A stretch of DNA of 64,000 nucleotides from Velamenicoccus sp964471325 (GTDB lineage: Bacteria; Omnitrophota; Gorgyraeia; Velamenicoccales; Velamenicoccaceae): positions 111,147-175,146 of the forward strand of contig CAYYFL010000001.1 of NCBI GenBank assembly GCA_964471325.1, read 5' to 3'. Shown piece by piece: positions 40,876-50,251 of this stretch; the stretch's first letter is position 1, and each line of letters begins with the position of its first letter. Both the position numbers and the translations under genes were made by a program. The notes beneath the pieces are model-generated. The model had not been told where the DNA came from. It saw only the letters and a list, made by a program, of their open reading frames with translations, and did no database searches.

Positions 40876-41924
40876 CCGCGCTTCTCCAGTTCGCCGACAA
40901 CTTGCTCGACGGTGATCGAACTCATGCACACATTATCCTTGCATTCCAGGTTATAACATGGGACCTGGCAAGCAGGGGCCTGGCGTCCGCACAGGATCGG
41001 AAGTTCGTCGCGGCTCAAGGGACCCGTTAATTCCGGCGAGGTCGGGCCGTAAAGAGACAAGACGCGCGCCCCGACGGCGGCGGCCACATGCAGAGGGCCG
41101 GAATCCGCAGAGATCACGATGCTGCTCTTCTGGAAAAGGACGCCCAGCTGCTTGAGCGTCGTCAATCCGCAGGCGATAAACGGTTTGGAACGCGTCAGGG
41201 AAGCGATCCCTTCCGCCAGACCGTATTCACTGTAAGCCCCCGAAATGACCACATCCATCTGGTAGTTTTCCTTCAGGACATCGATCAGCTGGGCAAAACG
41301 CTCCTTCGGCCAACGCTTAAGATCCCAGTTGCCGCCCACGTGGAGCGTAACAAGGTTCTTCTCCTGCCCCAGACGGTGTTTCCTTAAGAAATCCTCGATA
41401 AAATCCCTATCATCGGGAGAAACGAAATAATCGCAATAACGCTCGCCGGAGGGAATCCTGGAGCCCGTGACGAGATAATAATAAATATCGGCGCGGTGCA
41501 TCTTTTCTTTCGGAAAAACGACCCTCTCTGTCAAGAGGAAAGCCGTCTTTTTCGTGGCGAAGCCGATGCGCCGGCGCACGCCCGCCAAAAAAAGACACAG
41601 CGTCCGTGTCAGGGACGGACGGAAGATATACGCGATGTTAAAATGTCTGACCTTGAGATCCCGGGCAAGCCGCAGTTTGCCGCCAAACCCCTTGTAACGT
41701 CCTTCCTCATCCAAGGCAATCACCTCATCAAGATAATTGTTGCCCAAAAGGAGAACCTTGCAGCGCGGCACCACCAGGGCGGCCATATAGGCGCCAGGAT
41801 GCTTCTTGCGGATCGCCCGTATGGCCGGCGTCGAGAAAAGAACGTCTCCCAGCCAATTGACCTCGACGATCACGATGCGTTCCTGGGCGGAAAATGGCGA
41901 TTGTTTCTTTCGGAATATGTTCAT
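40854..41924 (-). CDS. GT9 heptosyltransferase (WaaF-like)
   Basis: This single-domain GT9 protein (356 residues) resembles ADP-heptose:LPS heptosyltransferase II. The N-terminal loop reads VIVEVNWLGDVLFSTPAI. The donor-site region has LHVGGNWDLKRWPKERFA, VISADSGPLHVAAAVG and LSLYGPTSPELTGP. A cysteine-rich tail (CGRQAPACQVPCYNLECKD) is common in the family. The ATG shares ATGA with the stop of the deacetylase gene. The acceptor cannot be set from sequence. Confidence 0.88.
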   Translation of the reverse strand: MNIFRKKQSPFSAQERIVIVEVNWLGDVLFSTPAIRAIRKKHPGAYMAALVVPRCKVLLLGNNYLDEVIALDEEGRYKGFGGKLRLARDLKVRHFNIAYIFRPSLTRTLCLFLAGVRRRIGFATKKTAFLLTERVVFPKEKMHRADIYYYLVTGSRIPSGERYCDYFVSPDDRDFIEDFLRKHRLGQEKNLVTLHVGGNWDLKRWPKERFAQLIDVLKENYQMDVVISGAYSEYGLAEGIASLTRSKPFIACGLTTLKQLGVLFQKSSIVISADSGPLHVAAAVGARVLSLYGPTSPELTGPLSRDELPILCGRQAPACQVPCYNLECKDNVCMSSITVEQVVGELEKRGWLKARQ

Positions 41925-42739
41925 CGCGAAAACCCTTTCAGGCGCGGGTAATAGCCGCTGACCTCCAGGAAAAATACGAACATATGGCGCGAGGACTTCG
42001 AGATCCTGATGCGCCTGAGGGCGAAAAGATCCGTATCCATGCCGCCGTCCTTCTTGCTGGTTGCGACGGCCACCTCGTAACCCGCCCGGCGCGCCATTTC
42101 CTCGGTTGAACGCCTATAACCTCCGAGGGGATACGACAAAGAAACGACGGGCGCTCCGACGACCGCCTCCAGGAATGTCCTGGAACCGCGAAGCTCCTCC
42201 CAGAGAAGGGATGCGTCGTGGATCCCAGGCAGATAATAATGGCTTGTCGTATGGGAACCGATATCAATAAGTCCGGAGGCAACCATCTCCTGCATCATCT
42301 GCGGCGTCACGATACGGCCCGGGACCCCTTTGGCCACATCATAATCTTTTCCCAGGCGGCCGGCAATCACGAATATCGTCGCAGGGAAACCGTATTTTTT
42401 CAGGATCGGAAAAGCCTTGGTGTAATTATTGTCGTAGCCGTCGTCAAAGGTGATGACGACCGTCCCCGCCTTCACCTTTTCTCCCCGTTTCAAGAGGACG
42501 GCCAGATCAGCAAGGCGGACCACATGAAACCCGCAGGCATGCAAAAACGCCATCTGGCGCGCGAAATCTTGCTCTGAGACATCCAGACAGGTCGTCTGAC
42601 CGTTGGGAGCGCCGACACTATGATACATCAAGATCGAGGCGCTGGGACCGCCATAAAAAATGTTCGCACAGAAAACGACGAATCCCGTCAGGACAAAAAC
42701 AAGCAGATAAACAGCGGCTCGCGCCAGAATCTTTTTCAT
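41921..42739 (-). CDS. Polysaccharide deacetylase (NodB homology, CE4)
   Basis: The 272-residue protein has an N-terminal membrane anchor (about 6-27). A CE4 deacetylase domain follows, with motif 1 VVITFDDGYDNNYTKAF, motif 2 IGSHTTSHYYLPG and a later RISKSSRHMFVFF stretch. ILMYHSVGAPNGQTTCLDV is typical of the PgaB-like subgroup. The metal ligands Asp and His-x3-His are present. It probably acts outside the inner membrane on N-acetylated glycan. It overlaps the GT4 gene before it and the GT9 gene after it by four bases each, which ties it to the same glycan. Confidence 0.88.
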   Translation of the reverse strand: MKKILARAAVYLLVFVLTGFVVFCANIFYGGPSASILMYHSVGAPNGQTTCLDVSEQDFARQMAFLHACGFHVVRLADLAVLLKRGEKVKAGTVVITFDDGYDNNYTKAFPILKKYGFPATIFVIAGRLGKDYDVAKGVPGRIVTPQMMQEMVASGLIDIGSHTTSHYYLPGIHDASLLWEELRGSRTFLEAVVGAPVVSLSYPLGGYRRSTEEMARRAGYEVAVATSKKDGGMDTDLFALRRIRISKSSRHMFVFFLEVSGYYPRLKGFSR

Positions 42740-43833
42740 AATACGGATTGATAGACGGCCCGGGTCTTCTGCGTCATGGAATCCAGCGTAAATGCTTCGG
42801 CGACCCTCTTTTTGGCCCTGGAGGCGACCGCCTCTGCCAGAGAACGGTCCTCCAGTAATTTTTCAACAGCGGCCGCAATGGCCGGAGGATCGCCCGGCGA
42901 AACCAGGAGCCCCGTAACGCCGTCTTCGATGACCGTCGGGATCCCCCCGACGCGCGACGCCACGACAGGCACCCCCTGGGCCTGAGCCTCCAGGATCGAG
43001 ATCCCAAGCCCTTCCTGCAGGGAAGGCATGACAAAAACATCCATGGCGGCCAGCGCCAAAGATGTATTACCCGCCGACGGACACAAACGCACGATATCTC
43101 CAAGTTTCTTTTCGGCCACGAGCTTCTGCAGATGCACTCCTTCCTTTCCGTCACCGACAATCACCCACCGAAGCTCCGGATGCCGGCCCCGAAGAATACC
43201 GGCCGCCAACAGCATATATTTTTGCCCCTTAACGGAAGAAAGCCGGCCGATATGACCGACCACCTTCTTGTCCGTCTCGACACCCCAGGCCTGTTTTTGC
43301 GCGGCGACCGCGGCGGCGTCCTGCGGGACAAACCGCTGCGGATCAATGCCATTATAGACCAGATCGATCCTGTCGGTCGGTACGTCGAAATCATAGGCCA
43401 GGTGGTCCCGAACCTGGTCGCTGATAGCAATCACCCGGCGGCCCCAGCACGGCATGAGCACGCGGCCCAGGCGCCTTTTGAAATACCCGTGGCATGTCGT
43501 CACCATGGGCCTGCGGGTCAACAGGGACACCAGGGCCCCCAAGACTTGCGTGACACGGGTATTGGCATGGATCACGTCGATCTTCTCGCGCCGAACCAGC
43601 CCCCTGAGCTTGAGCGCTGACACAAAAACCTTGGGACTCACTTCGCACTTGGTCGTCAACGGCAGGCGGATATGCTTGATGCCGTCGCGTTCAAGCTCTG
43701 TTTCCAGGTCTCCCCCGCGCGAGCCGATAAAAACCTTCGCCCCGTATTTGCGGACAAGCAGGGCAGCCAGCTGGTGCACATAGACGCTGACGCCGCCGAA
43801 ATTGAGATGATTGGTCAAAATCAAGACATTCAT
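42736..43833 (-). CDS. GT4 family glycosyltransferase
   Basis: The ATG at 43833 (MNVLILTNHLNFGGVSVYV) gives 365 residues and shares ATGA with the previous stop. The frame is open 44 codons further, without similarity. It has a GT-B fold: N-terminal GGVSVYVHQLAALL, the hinge region KKVVGHIGRLSSVKGQKYML and the C-terminal EGLGISILEAQAQGVPVVAS with the EX7E donor motif. GT4 enzymes are retaining transferases using nucleotide sugars. The sugar is not predictable here. Confidence 0.9.
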   Translation of the reverse strand: MNVLILTNHLNFGGVSVYVHQLAALLVRKYGAKVFIGSRGGDLETELERDGIKHIRLPLTTKCEVSPKVFVSALKLRGLVRREKIDVIHANTRVTQVLGALVSLLTRRPMVTTCHGYFKRRLGRVLMPCWGRRVIAISDQVRDHLAYDFDVPTDRIDLVYNGIDPQRFVPQDAAAVAAQKQAWGVETDKKVVGHIGRLSSVKGQKYMLLAAGILRGRHPELRWVIVGDGKEGVHLQKLVAEKKLGDIVRLCPSAGNTSLALAAMDVFVMPSLQEGLGISILEAQAQGVPVVASRVGGIPTVIEDGVTGLLVSPGDPPAIAAAVEKLLEDRSLAEAVASRAKKRVAEAFTLDSMTQKTRAVYQSVL

Positions 43834-45920
43834 ACCGGATCCCCCGCAAATTGCTCGATGGCCGCAAGGACGTCTTCCACAAGGATGCCCTTCATGCACG
43901 GATGCGTTTTTTTGGCGCACGTATCCCGATAGCACGGCCGGCACCCCTTTTGGAGCGCGACGCAACGCACACCCGACGGCAGATGCCTCCTGGGATCCGT
44001 CGGCCCGAAGAGCGCCACAAAAGGAACATGCATGGCCGCGGCGACGTGCATGGGGGCGGAATCGCCCGTCACATAAACCTGACAGCGTCCGATGAGGGCC
44101 GCCAGCTGCATGATCGTTGTCTGCGCGACGGCACAGGCGGGGCGGCTTTTGGCCGTTTCCAGGATTTTCTTGGCGAAGGCCGCATCGCTTGCGGCGCCCG
44201 TCAGGACCACGCGGTTCCCTTTCTCTTCCAGGGCGTCACAAAGCCCGGCAAAACGCGAAGCGATCCAGCGCTTTGATTGCCAGCGGGGACTTGCGCCGAT
44301 ATTGATACCTATGACGGGCCTGTCTCCTGCCGCGTGTTCATTCAAGAAACGCTCCGCAAAAGCCTCATCCTGCGGCGACGGCCACAAATCCAGCGTCTCA
44401 CCGTCGTAGGCGACATCCATCATCTCCAGCACGCGAAACTGGTGTTCCACGGGCGCCATCAGGTCCCTGGCGCCTTTGACGCGATGGTTCAAAAGAAAAC
44501 TGAACTTTCCGTTGTCGTAACCGTAACGATGAGGGCTCATCGTGGCATAGCTCAGCACATGGCTTTTCTTGTTGTTCTGAAGATCAACGACATAGTCGAA
44601 CCTCCTGGCAAGAAGCTTGCGGGCCAGGCGTCCGAATCCTCTCCATCCCTTGTCTTTTCCTTTGAGATCGCAGACAAGAAGTTCGTCGATGAAAGGACAC
44701 CGCTCAAGGACCTCCGCCGGCCCGGCCCCTGTCAGACAAACCAAATGCGAAAGGGGATATTTTTTCTTGAGCGCCTTTAGCGACGGGACCGCCAGGATCG
44801 CGTCGCCTACGGCGCTGAATTTTATGACAAGGATGCGCTTGACGCTCACGGCCTCCTCATAGACGGCGAGGGTATCCGAGGCCATTTTCTCCAGGGAATA
44901 TTTCTCCTCCACCTTTCTGCGGCCGGCGTCTGCCAGGCGCGCGGCCAAGGCCGGATCGCCGATCAACCCGAGGACGGCCTGCGCCATCGCTTCGTCGTCT
45001 TTGGGAAAAACCAAAAGACCGTCCCGGCCGTCCTCGATGATCTCGACGACACCGCCGACACGGGAGGCGATCACCGGCACGCCGACGGCCTGCGCCTCGA
45101 CGACGACGCGGCCGAAAGACTCTTCGGCAATGGAAGGCATGATCAGGGCGTCCAGCCCTTTGAGGACTTCCGGGACGTCGCGCCTGTTGCCTAAAAAACT
45201 CACCGCCCCTGACAATCCCAGACGGCGCGTCCAGACTTCCAGCTCCTCCATATAATTGTCTTTGCCCGGGGAGACGCTGCCGACGATGCATCCCTTGACA
45301 TAAGGCGCCGAGCGCAGGATGCGCGCCATCGCCTTCAAAAAATAGATCTGCCCTTTGATCGGCGTGATGCGTCCGATAACGCCGACCACGAACTCCTTTT
45401 CCCGGCGGACCCGCGGGCCGCGGAATGCGAACCTCTCCAAATCCACGCTGCGCGGGATAAGACGGATATTGGCCAAGGGAACGCCGAAATCTTCCATCAT
45501 ATGTTTGCCTATCACGGAGCTCGGCACGATCGTATACTTCCCCCACCCCATCATATAGCTGAAAATATGCCGGCTGTAATGCCCGTGCGCCGTCGTGACG
45601 AACGCGGCGCCTGTCTTGCGGCAAGCCATGAAACCAACCCACGCCGGCACGCGCGAACGGGCGTGGACGACATCGATCTTTTCTCTCTCGATGATCCGGC
45701 CGAGTTCAGCGGCAGCCTTGAACATCACCCAGAAAATCTTATTCTCCACGGGAAGCTCATAATGAGAGATACCCGCATCCCGGAGCTCTTCAACCAGGCT
45801 GCCTCCTGCGGAAACGACGACACAGCGATGGCCATGCCTCACGAGGTATTTGGACAGGTCGATCGTCCCTGTCTCGACTCCTCCGACGTTCAGCTGCGGC
45901 AAGATCTGCAGAATATTCAT
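43830..45920 (-). CDS. GT4-GT9 bifunctional glycosyltransferase fusion
   Basis: The 696-residue protein joins a GT4 domain (about 1-357) to a GT9 domain (about 360-690). The GT4 part has LPQLNVGGVETGTIDL, VVGVIGRITPIKGQIYFL and the EX7E motif in EESFGRVVVEAQAVGVP. The GT9 part begins RILVIKFSAVGDAILAVPS and has INIGASPRWQSKRW, VTGDSAPMHVAAAMH and FGPTDPRRHLP, ending in a Cys-rich CRPCYRDTCAKK. Both active sites look intact. No ribosome binding site is visible; five 7-base repeats lie directly before the ATG. It probably adds two different sugars to the core oligosaccharide. Confidence 0.87.
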   Translation of the reverse strand: MNILQILPQLNVGGVETGTIDLSKYLVRHGHRCVVVSAGGSLVEELRDAGISHYELPVENKIFWVMFKAAAELGRIIEREKIDVVHARSRVPAWVGFMACRKTGAAFVTTAHGHYSRHIFSYMMGWGKYTIVPSSVIGKHMMEDFGVPLANIRLIPRSVDLERFAFRGPRVRREKEFVVGVIGRITPIKGQIYFLKAMARILRSAPYVKGCIVGSVSPGKDNYMEELEVWTRRLGLSGAVSFLGNRRDVPEVLKGLDALIMPSIAEESFGRVVVEAQAVGVPVIASRVGGVVEIIEDGRDGLLVFPKDDEAMAQAVLGLIGDPALAARLADAGRRKVEEKYSLEKMASDTLAVYEEAVSVKRILVIKFSAVGDAILAVPSLKALKKKYPLSHLVCLTGAGPAEVLERCPFIDELLVCDLKGKDKGWRGFGRLARKLLARRFDYVVDLQNNKKSHVLSYATMSPHRYGYDNGKFSFLLNHRVKGARDLMAPVEHQFRVLEMMDVAYDGETLDLWPSPQDEAFAERFLNEHAAGDRPVIGINIGASPRWQSKRWIASRFAGLCDALEEKGNRVVLTGAASDAAFAKKILETAKSRPACAVAQTTIMQLAALIGRCQVYVTGDSAPMHVAAAMHVPFVALFGPTDPRRHLPSGVRCVALQKGCRPCYRDTCAKKTHPCMKGILVEDVLAAIEQFAGDPV

Positions 45921-45955
45921 ATTCGTAATTCGTAACCGGTAATTTGTAACTCGTA
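45921..45955. repeat. Five tandem 7-base repeats
   Basis: On the plus strand the units are ATTCGTA, ATTCGTA, ACCGGTA, ATTTGTA and ACTCGTA. They fill the gap between the lpxL/ELM1 stop and the ATG of the GT4-GT9 gene, at the place where a ribosome binding site would be expected. Confidence 0.75.
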
Positions 45956-45959
45956 ATTC

Positions 45960-47891
45960 TTATGAAATGACCCGCTTCAGGGCTTCAATAACGCCTGCGC
46001 GCGTATCTAGCTTGGCGGCAATGGGTTTTGTCCCGATAATCCAAGATAGCTTATCATAAATCCCGGAAGTTTTAACCAAATAAATGCAGCCGTCCGCCTG
46101 CATTTTTTCAAGAAATCTGCGGACCTTATTGCGCTCTGTGAGGCGCTCCGGCTCAAAGACGACAACAGGTTTGGCGCTGGCGACGGCCTCTGAAACCATC
46201 GAGATGCTCTCGCCGGAAACAACAAGAATATCGCTGGCATAGAGAATGCCGCCTACGGTCCCCGGCGGATTATCCTGAGCCGCATCGACGAATAGCTTGC
46301 AGTTCTCCTGGGAAGCGAAGGCCCCGTGCAGCATCCGCACAACAGATCCGGCCGTCCTGCGCGAAGTCGTGGCAAAAAGACAAGCCCCCGTCTCCTTCAG
46401 GATGCGCCGCAGTTGCGCAACAAGGATGCCGGCCAGGGACTCTCTGATGACGTAATGCCTGGAGTCGCCGCCGACAAGGAGGCCGATCTTTGGACTGCCG
46501 GCGCGCCCTGCCGCTGCAACCTGCGGCCGCCGGCTCAAAAGCATCCCGTAATCCTTCTCCATGGATTCCGCCGAGACACTGTTGAGGGAGCCTGCGATAA
46601 CCGCCACATTCTTCTTTTTCGGCGGCCGGTCATGCTCGGGCATCACCACAAGATCCAACTGGCTGTAACGCAGGAGGCCCGGTTTCATGATCGCCACCGA
46701 CGCCGCATCGTTTTCATGCGCCACGGCGATGTTGACGGCGGCCAAAGAAGAACCGGCGGAGACCACAACGTCAAAAACTTCCCGGCTGATTTCGTCGTAT
46801 GTCCGCCCTTCCAGAAAAAAACGCAGACAGGTCCGTGCCGCGCCGGCCCCCAAGATACGGGCGATGACGGCAAGCGCCGTAGACGCGGCCCATGTCTTGA
46901 ATCGCACCTCAGTCGTGCGGATCTCGGTCTCAAAACCCAGATCGCGGACCATGCCGGCCAGGGCCTGGGATTGCTTGACATGGCCGGCTTTGCCGTCGCT
47001 CAAAATAAGGACACGGCGCTGGGAGGAATATTTCCATCTCCGGTAGAACCAGAGATACTCTTCGGGGTAGAGACGGATCCATTTCTCGAAGACGGCATTG
47101 ATGGCGGCCAGGTCTGCGGCGAGGCTCTTGTCGTCGCCGGCGCCGCCGGAAGGATGAAAAGCCTCCAGGAACATCTCATGCTCGGCGCCGCGTCTGCGAT
47201 GCATGAAAGCCAGGATGACAGGCGCCCCCAGCTTCTTGGCGAGCTTGACCGTCCCCGTCGGCGTCTTGGCTGTCTTGCCGAAAAACGGAACCAGAACACC
47301 TTCGCGCCCGCCGTGGTCCGCCACTGACCCGAGGACTTTGTTTTGTGAAAGGTGCTCGACCATTTTTTTCAGTTCATTAACGCGAATGACACCGCACCCC
47401 TTGGAGGTGCGCAAATTGTTCAGGAACGCGTCGATCTTCTTTGTCTTTCCCTGGGGCCTTGCCAGCATCGCGTAACGCCCGCCGCCGATCAGGAAAGCAC
47501 AGGCGATATTCGACAACTCCCAACTGCCCGCATGACACCCCAGGAAGACGACACCTTTGCCTTTAGCCTCGGCCTCCTGAAAAATACCCCAGCCGGAAAT
47601 CGCAACATGCCGCCGCACGAAAGACGCATCCATATACGGCAGATACAATGTCTCGACAATGTTCTGCGCGAAATTCCGGTACATGGCGGCAAGGATCCGC
47701 TTGCGTTCCAAAAAGGTCTTGTCCGGAAACGCCATCTTGATATGGACGGCGGCGCGCCGGCGCCTACGGCCGTCCAGCACGCGATAAATATCTGCCGCAA
47801 ACCTGGCTGCCGCCAGCCACGCCTCCAGCGGCAAGAGCCGCATGACCCCCACCCACGACCTAAAAAGGATATAGAGAACGAAGTCGAGCAT
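45960..47891 (-). CDS. LpxL-type lipid A acyltransferase fused to an ELM1 (DUF1022) domain
   Basis: The N-terminal part (about 1-285) is an LpxL/HtrB acyltransferase that would add a secondary acyl chain to lipid A. Its catalytic HX4E motif is in FLGCHAGSWELSN (His at about 120, Glu at about 125). The C-terminal part (about 290-643) begins RRVLILSDGKAGHVKQSQAL, typical of the ELM1/DUF1022 family, and has DILVVSGESISMVSEAV. ELM1-like proteins have a GT-B-like fold and unclear activity in bacteria. The ATG at 47891 follows GAGG; an ATG at 47906 is also possible. It overlaps lpxK by about 32 bases. Confidence 0.85.
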   Translation of the reverse strand: MLDFVLYILFRSWVGVMRLLPLEAWLAAARFAADIYRVLDGRRRRRAAVHIKMAFPDKTFLERKRILAAMYRNFAQNIVETLYLPYMDASFVRRHVAISGWGIFQEAEAKGKGVVFLGCHAGSWELSNIACAFLIGGGRYAMLARPQGKTKKIDAFLNNLRTSKGCGVIRVNELKKMVEHLSQNKVLGSVADHGGREGVLVPFFGKTAKTPTGTVKLAKKLGAPVILAFMHRRRGAEHEMFLEAFHPSGGAGDDKSLAADLAAINAVFEKWIRLYPEEYLWFYRRWKYSSQRRVLILSDGKAGHVKQSQALAGMVRDLGFETEIRTTEVRFKTWAASTALAVIARILGAGAARTCLRFFLEGRTYDEISREVFDVVVSAGSSLAAVNIAVAHENDAASVAIMKPGLLRYSQLDLVVMPEHDRPPKKKNVAVIAGSLNSVSAESMEKDYGMLLSRRPQVAAAGRAGSPKIGLLVGGDSRHYVIRESLAGILVAQLRRILKETGACLFATTSRRTAGSVVRMLHGAFASQENCKLFVDAAQDNPPGTVGGILYASDILVVSGESISMVSEAVASAKPVVVFEPERLTERNKVRRFLEKMQADGCIYLVKTSGIYDKLSWIIGTKPIAAKLDTRAGVIEALKRVIS

Positions 47892-48948
47892 TGAATTCTG
47901 CCTCATTCTTTACGATACGTATGCCTATTTTCAATACGAGAATATCCATGCCCGGGTCCGCGGCGCACGCAAGCCGCTCCAGACGCTGGGCATCTTTCTG
48001 GGTGGTCACCATCAAGGAAGCTCCTGCCTCCCTGGCCCGGCGGCAGCACAACGACAGTTCGTCCGCGCTGTAGACATGGTGGTCCCTGAAGAACGCCCTG
48101 GAAACAACCTTGCCGCCGAGGCCGGCGACTGTCTTTTCAAAAGATCCGGGCTGGGCAATGCCGCAGAGCAGCCCGACAGGCGCATCCCGAAGAACATTCG
48201 TTTCGAACCCGGTCTTGATCTTCAGATCGTAAAGGCCGATCGGCTCGTGCACCGTCTCAACGACCAGGGCCGCCGGGTTCAGCCGCAGGAGCGTCCGCTT
48301 CAGGGTCTCGACGGCTTCATGCCCGGCCTGGTCGCAACGCGTCAAACAAAAAATGGAAGCGCGCCTCAAGGCGCCTTTGGGTTCACGCAGGTGGCCGGCA
48401 GGCAACAATAAGCCGTTGCCGAAAGGGCGGCCGGCGTCCACCGCGACGATATCGCAATCCCGCCGGACGCGCCAGTGCTGAAAGCCATCATCCAGAATGA
48501 TCGTACCGCGAAAACCATCGGCCTCAAGCCGCCGCACGAGAAGCGCGCGGTCGCGGCCGGCCAACACCTGCAGCTTGCCGCCGACGTTCTCCCGGATCAT
48601 GCTCCCCTCGTCTCCCAGTGTCTCATAACCGCCGGACACGATACCCTTCCCCTTTGACGGCCGGCCGTATCCGCGCAGAAGCACGGCGCAGGGGCAGCCG
48701 GCTTTAAGCAACTGGACCGCCGCATATTCGGTCAAAGGGGTCTTACCGCTCCCCCCAAGAATGATATTGCCGATGCTGATCACGGGATTCCGCGGCCGCA
48801 ATGATACCAACACCCCCCGACGGTAGAGCCATGCGGCGCAGACGACGGCAACGCCGTAAACGCAAGAAAGAACCAAGAAAAAAGGAAATAACAGGATATA
48901 TGTCGCCGTGATCCGGCCGCAGCCGTAAAAAGACTCAAGCCCTTTCAT
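47860..48948 (-). CDS. lpxK: Tetraacyldisaccharide 4-kinase
   Basis: LpxK phosphorylates the lipid A disaccharide at the 4-prime position. It is an inner-membrane P-loop kinase. The 362-residue protein has an N-terminal membrane helix (about 16-42) and Walker A IILGGSGKTP (about 62-71). RGYGRPSKG, GDEGSMI and the Mg-binding ILDDGFQHWRVRRD are further family motifs. The end has FFRDHHVYSADEL and TTQKDAQRL. It overlaps waaA by four bases and the lpxL/ELM1 gene on the other side. Confidence 0.95.
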   Translation of the reverse strand: MKGLESFYGCGRITATYILLFPFFLVLSCVYGVAVVCAAWLYRRGVLVSLRPRNPVISIGNIILGGSGKTPLTEYAAVQLLKAGCPCAVLLRGYGRPSKGKGIVSGGYETLGDEGSMIRENVGGKLQVLAGRDRALLVRRLEADGFRGTIILDDGFQHWRVRRDCDIVAVDAGRPFGNGLLLPAGHLREPKGALRRASIFCLTRCDQAGHEAVETLKRTLLRLNPAALVVETVHEPIGLYDLKIKTGFETNVLRDAPVGLLCGIAQPGSFEKTVAGLGGKVVSRAFFRDHHVYSADELSLCCRRAREAGASLMVTTQKDAQRLERLACAADPGMDILVLKIGIRIVKNEAEFNARLRSLYPF

Positions 48949-50210
48949 AGGTCCATCTCCCTGGCGATCTCAGAGACCGTGCGTTCCGTCGCGCCCCTGT
49001 TCTGGCTCAGAAGCTCGCGGGCCTTTTCGCCAAGCGTCTTGCGTTCGGCGGGACTTGCCAGAAGACGGCGCAACTCATATTCCAGGTCTTGCACCGTCCC
49101 CACCTCCAGCGCTGCCCCCTGACGGATAAAAATATCGCGGATCTCCCTGAAATTATCCATGTGCTTGCCGAAAAGGACCGGCTTGCCGAAAACAGCCGGT
49201 TCGATGGGATTATGTCCGCCTTTATTGACAAGGCTGCCGCCGACAAAAACAACATCCGCCAGTTCATAAAGCGCCGTGAGATCGCCCATCGTATCCAGAA
49301 GGGCCACCTGCCCGCTCAGCAAATTATCCAACCGCGACACGAGCACCGCTTCCAGGCCGTTGACGCGTATGAGCCTGCGGATCTTATCGATCCTCTCCAA
49401 ATGCCGCGGCGCAATCACCAGGCGCAGGCCGGAAAAATCCTTGCGCAAAGACTTATAAATCCCCAGAAGCATCTCTTCTTCGTTCTCATGGGTCGACCCG
49501 GCGACCCACAGCATCTGGTTTGGGGTCAACGTATGCAGCTTCGTCAGGAATGCCGGCCTGGAAAAATCGCTGCTGATATCAAATTTGATATTGCCCATGA
49601 CGTGCACCCGTCCGGGATCGGCGCCCATCGCGACAATCCTGTCGGCGGATTCACGGCTCTGCATGCAGAAAAGACCGATGAGCTTCAAGACAGGCCCCAC
49701 CAGCCAAGAAAGCCTCTTATAACCGGCGAAGGACCTGTCGGATATGCGGCCGTTGACGATAACGACACGGGCACCCGCGGCAGAACTCAGACGGATCAAG
49801 TTGGGCCAAAGCTCGGTCTCCATGATGACAACGAGAGACGGCCGCAGCACCTTTAAGAATTTTCTGACGACCCACGAAAGATCCAGGGGCGCAAAAACGG
49901 CAAGCTCATTATCTTTCAAAACCTTCTTGAGGATCCCGTAACCCGTAGGAGTGACCGTCGAAACGACGATCCGTGTTTGCGGCCGCCGGCCGCGGAAAAA
50001 CCGCACAAGGGACTCCGCGGCCCTGGCCTCTCCGACGCTGACGGCATGGATCCAGATCGTCTTCTGATCCTCGGAGACCTGCCAGTCACCGGCGCAAAAG
50101 ATGCCGATACGATCCAGGATCCGGCCGTGGACCCGCCCCCGCACCGCATAAAACGGCAAATAGACAAGGGCCGCGATGGCTAAAAGAACATCATAGAGAA
50201 AATAAATCAT
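48945..50210 (-). CDS. waaA: Kdo transferase (3-deoxy-D-manno-octulosonic acid transferase)
   Basis: WaaA (KdtA) transfers Kdo from CMP-Kdo to lipid IVA, a GT30 enzyme anchored to the inner membrane. The 421-residue length is standard. The N-terminal helix (about 1-22) is followed by WIHAVSVGEARAAESLV with the catalytic Glu. Further motifs are VSTVTPTGYGILKKV, METELWPNLI and the donor-binding WVAGSTHENEEEMLL. FVGGSLVNKGGHNPIEPAV is highly diagnostic. No ribosome binding site was seen; a perfect hairpin lies upstream at 50252-50282. Confidence 0.95.
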   Translation of the reverse strand: MIYFLYDVLLAIAALVYLPFYAVRGRVHGRILDRIGIFCAGDWQVSEDQKTIWIHAVSVGEARAAESLVRFFRGRRPQTRIVVSTVTPTGYGILKKVLKDNELAVFAPLDLSWVVRKFLKVLRPSLVVIMETELWPNLIRLSSAAGARVVIVNGRISDRSFAGYKRLSWLVGPVLKLIGLFCMQSRESADRIVAMGADPGRVHVMGNIKFDISSDFSRPAFLTKLHTLTPNQMLWVAGSTHENEEEMLLGIYKSLRKDFSGLRLVIAPRHLERIDKIRRLIRVNGLEAVLVSRLDNLLSGQVALLDTMGDLTALYELADVVFVGGSLVNKGGHNPIEPAVFGKPVLFGKHMDNFREIRDIFIRQGAALEVGTVQDLEYELRRLLASPAERKTLGEKARELLSQNRGATERTVSEIAREMDL

Positions 50211-50251
50211 GGCCGTTTTTGCATCAACAATGCCCTAAACCCGCCTACCCG

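Noticed and set aside
43834..43965. N-terminal extension of the GT4 protein by 44 residues
   Set aside because: It overlaps the end of the previous gene in another frame. The ATG at 43833 starts the conserved fold and shares ATGA with that gene's stop.
45921..45955. CRISPR-like array
   Set aside because: Units are 7 bases, directly joined and without spacers, and no cas gene is near.
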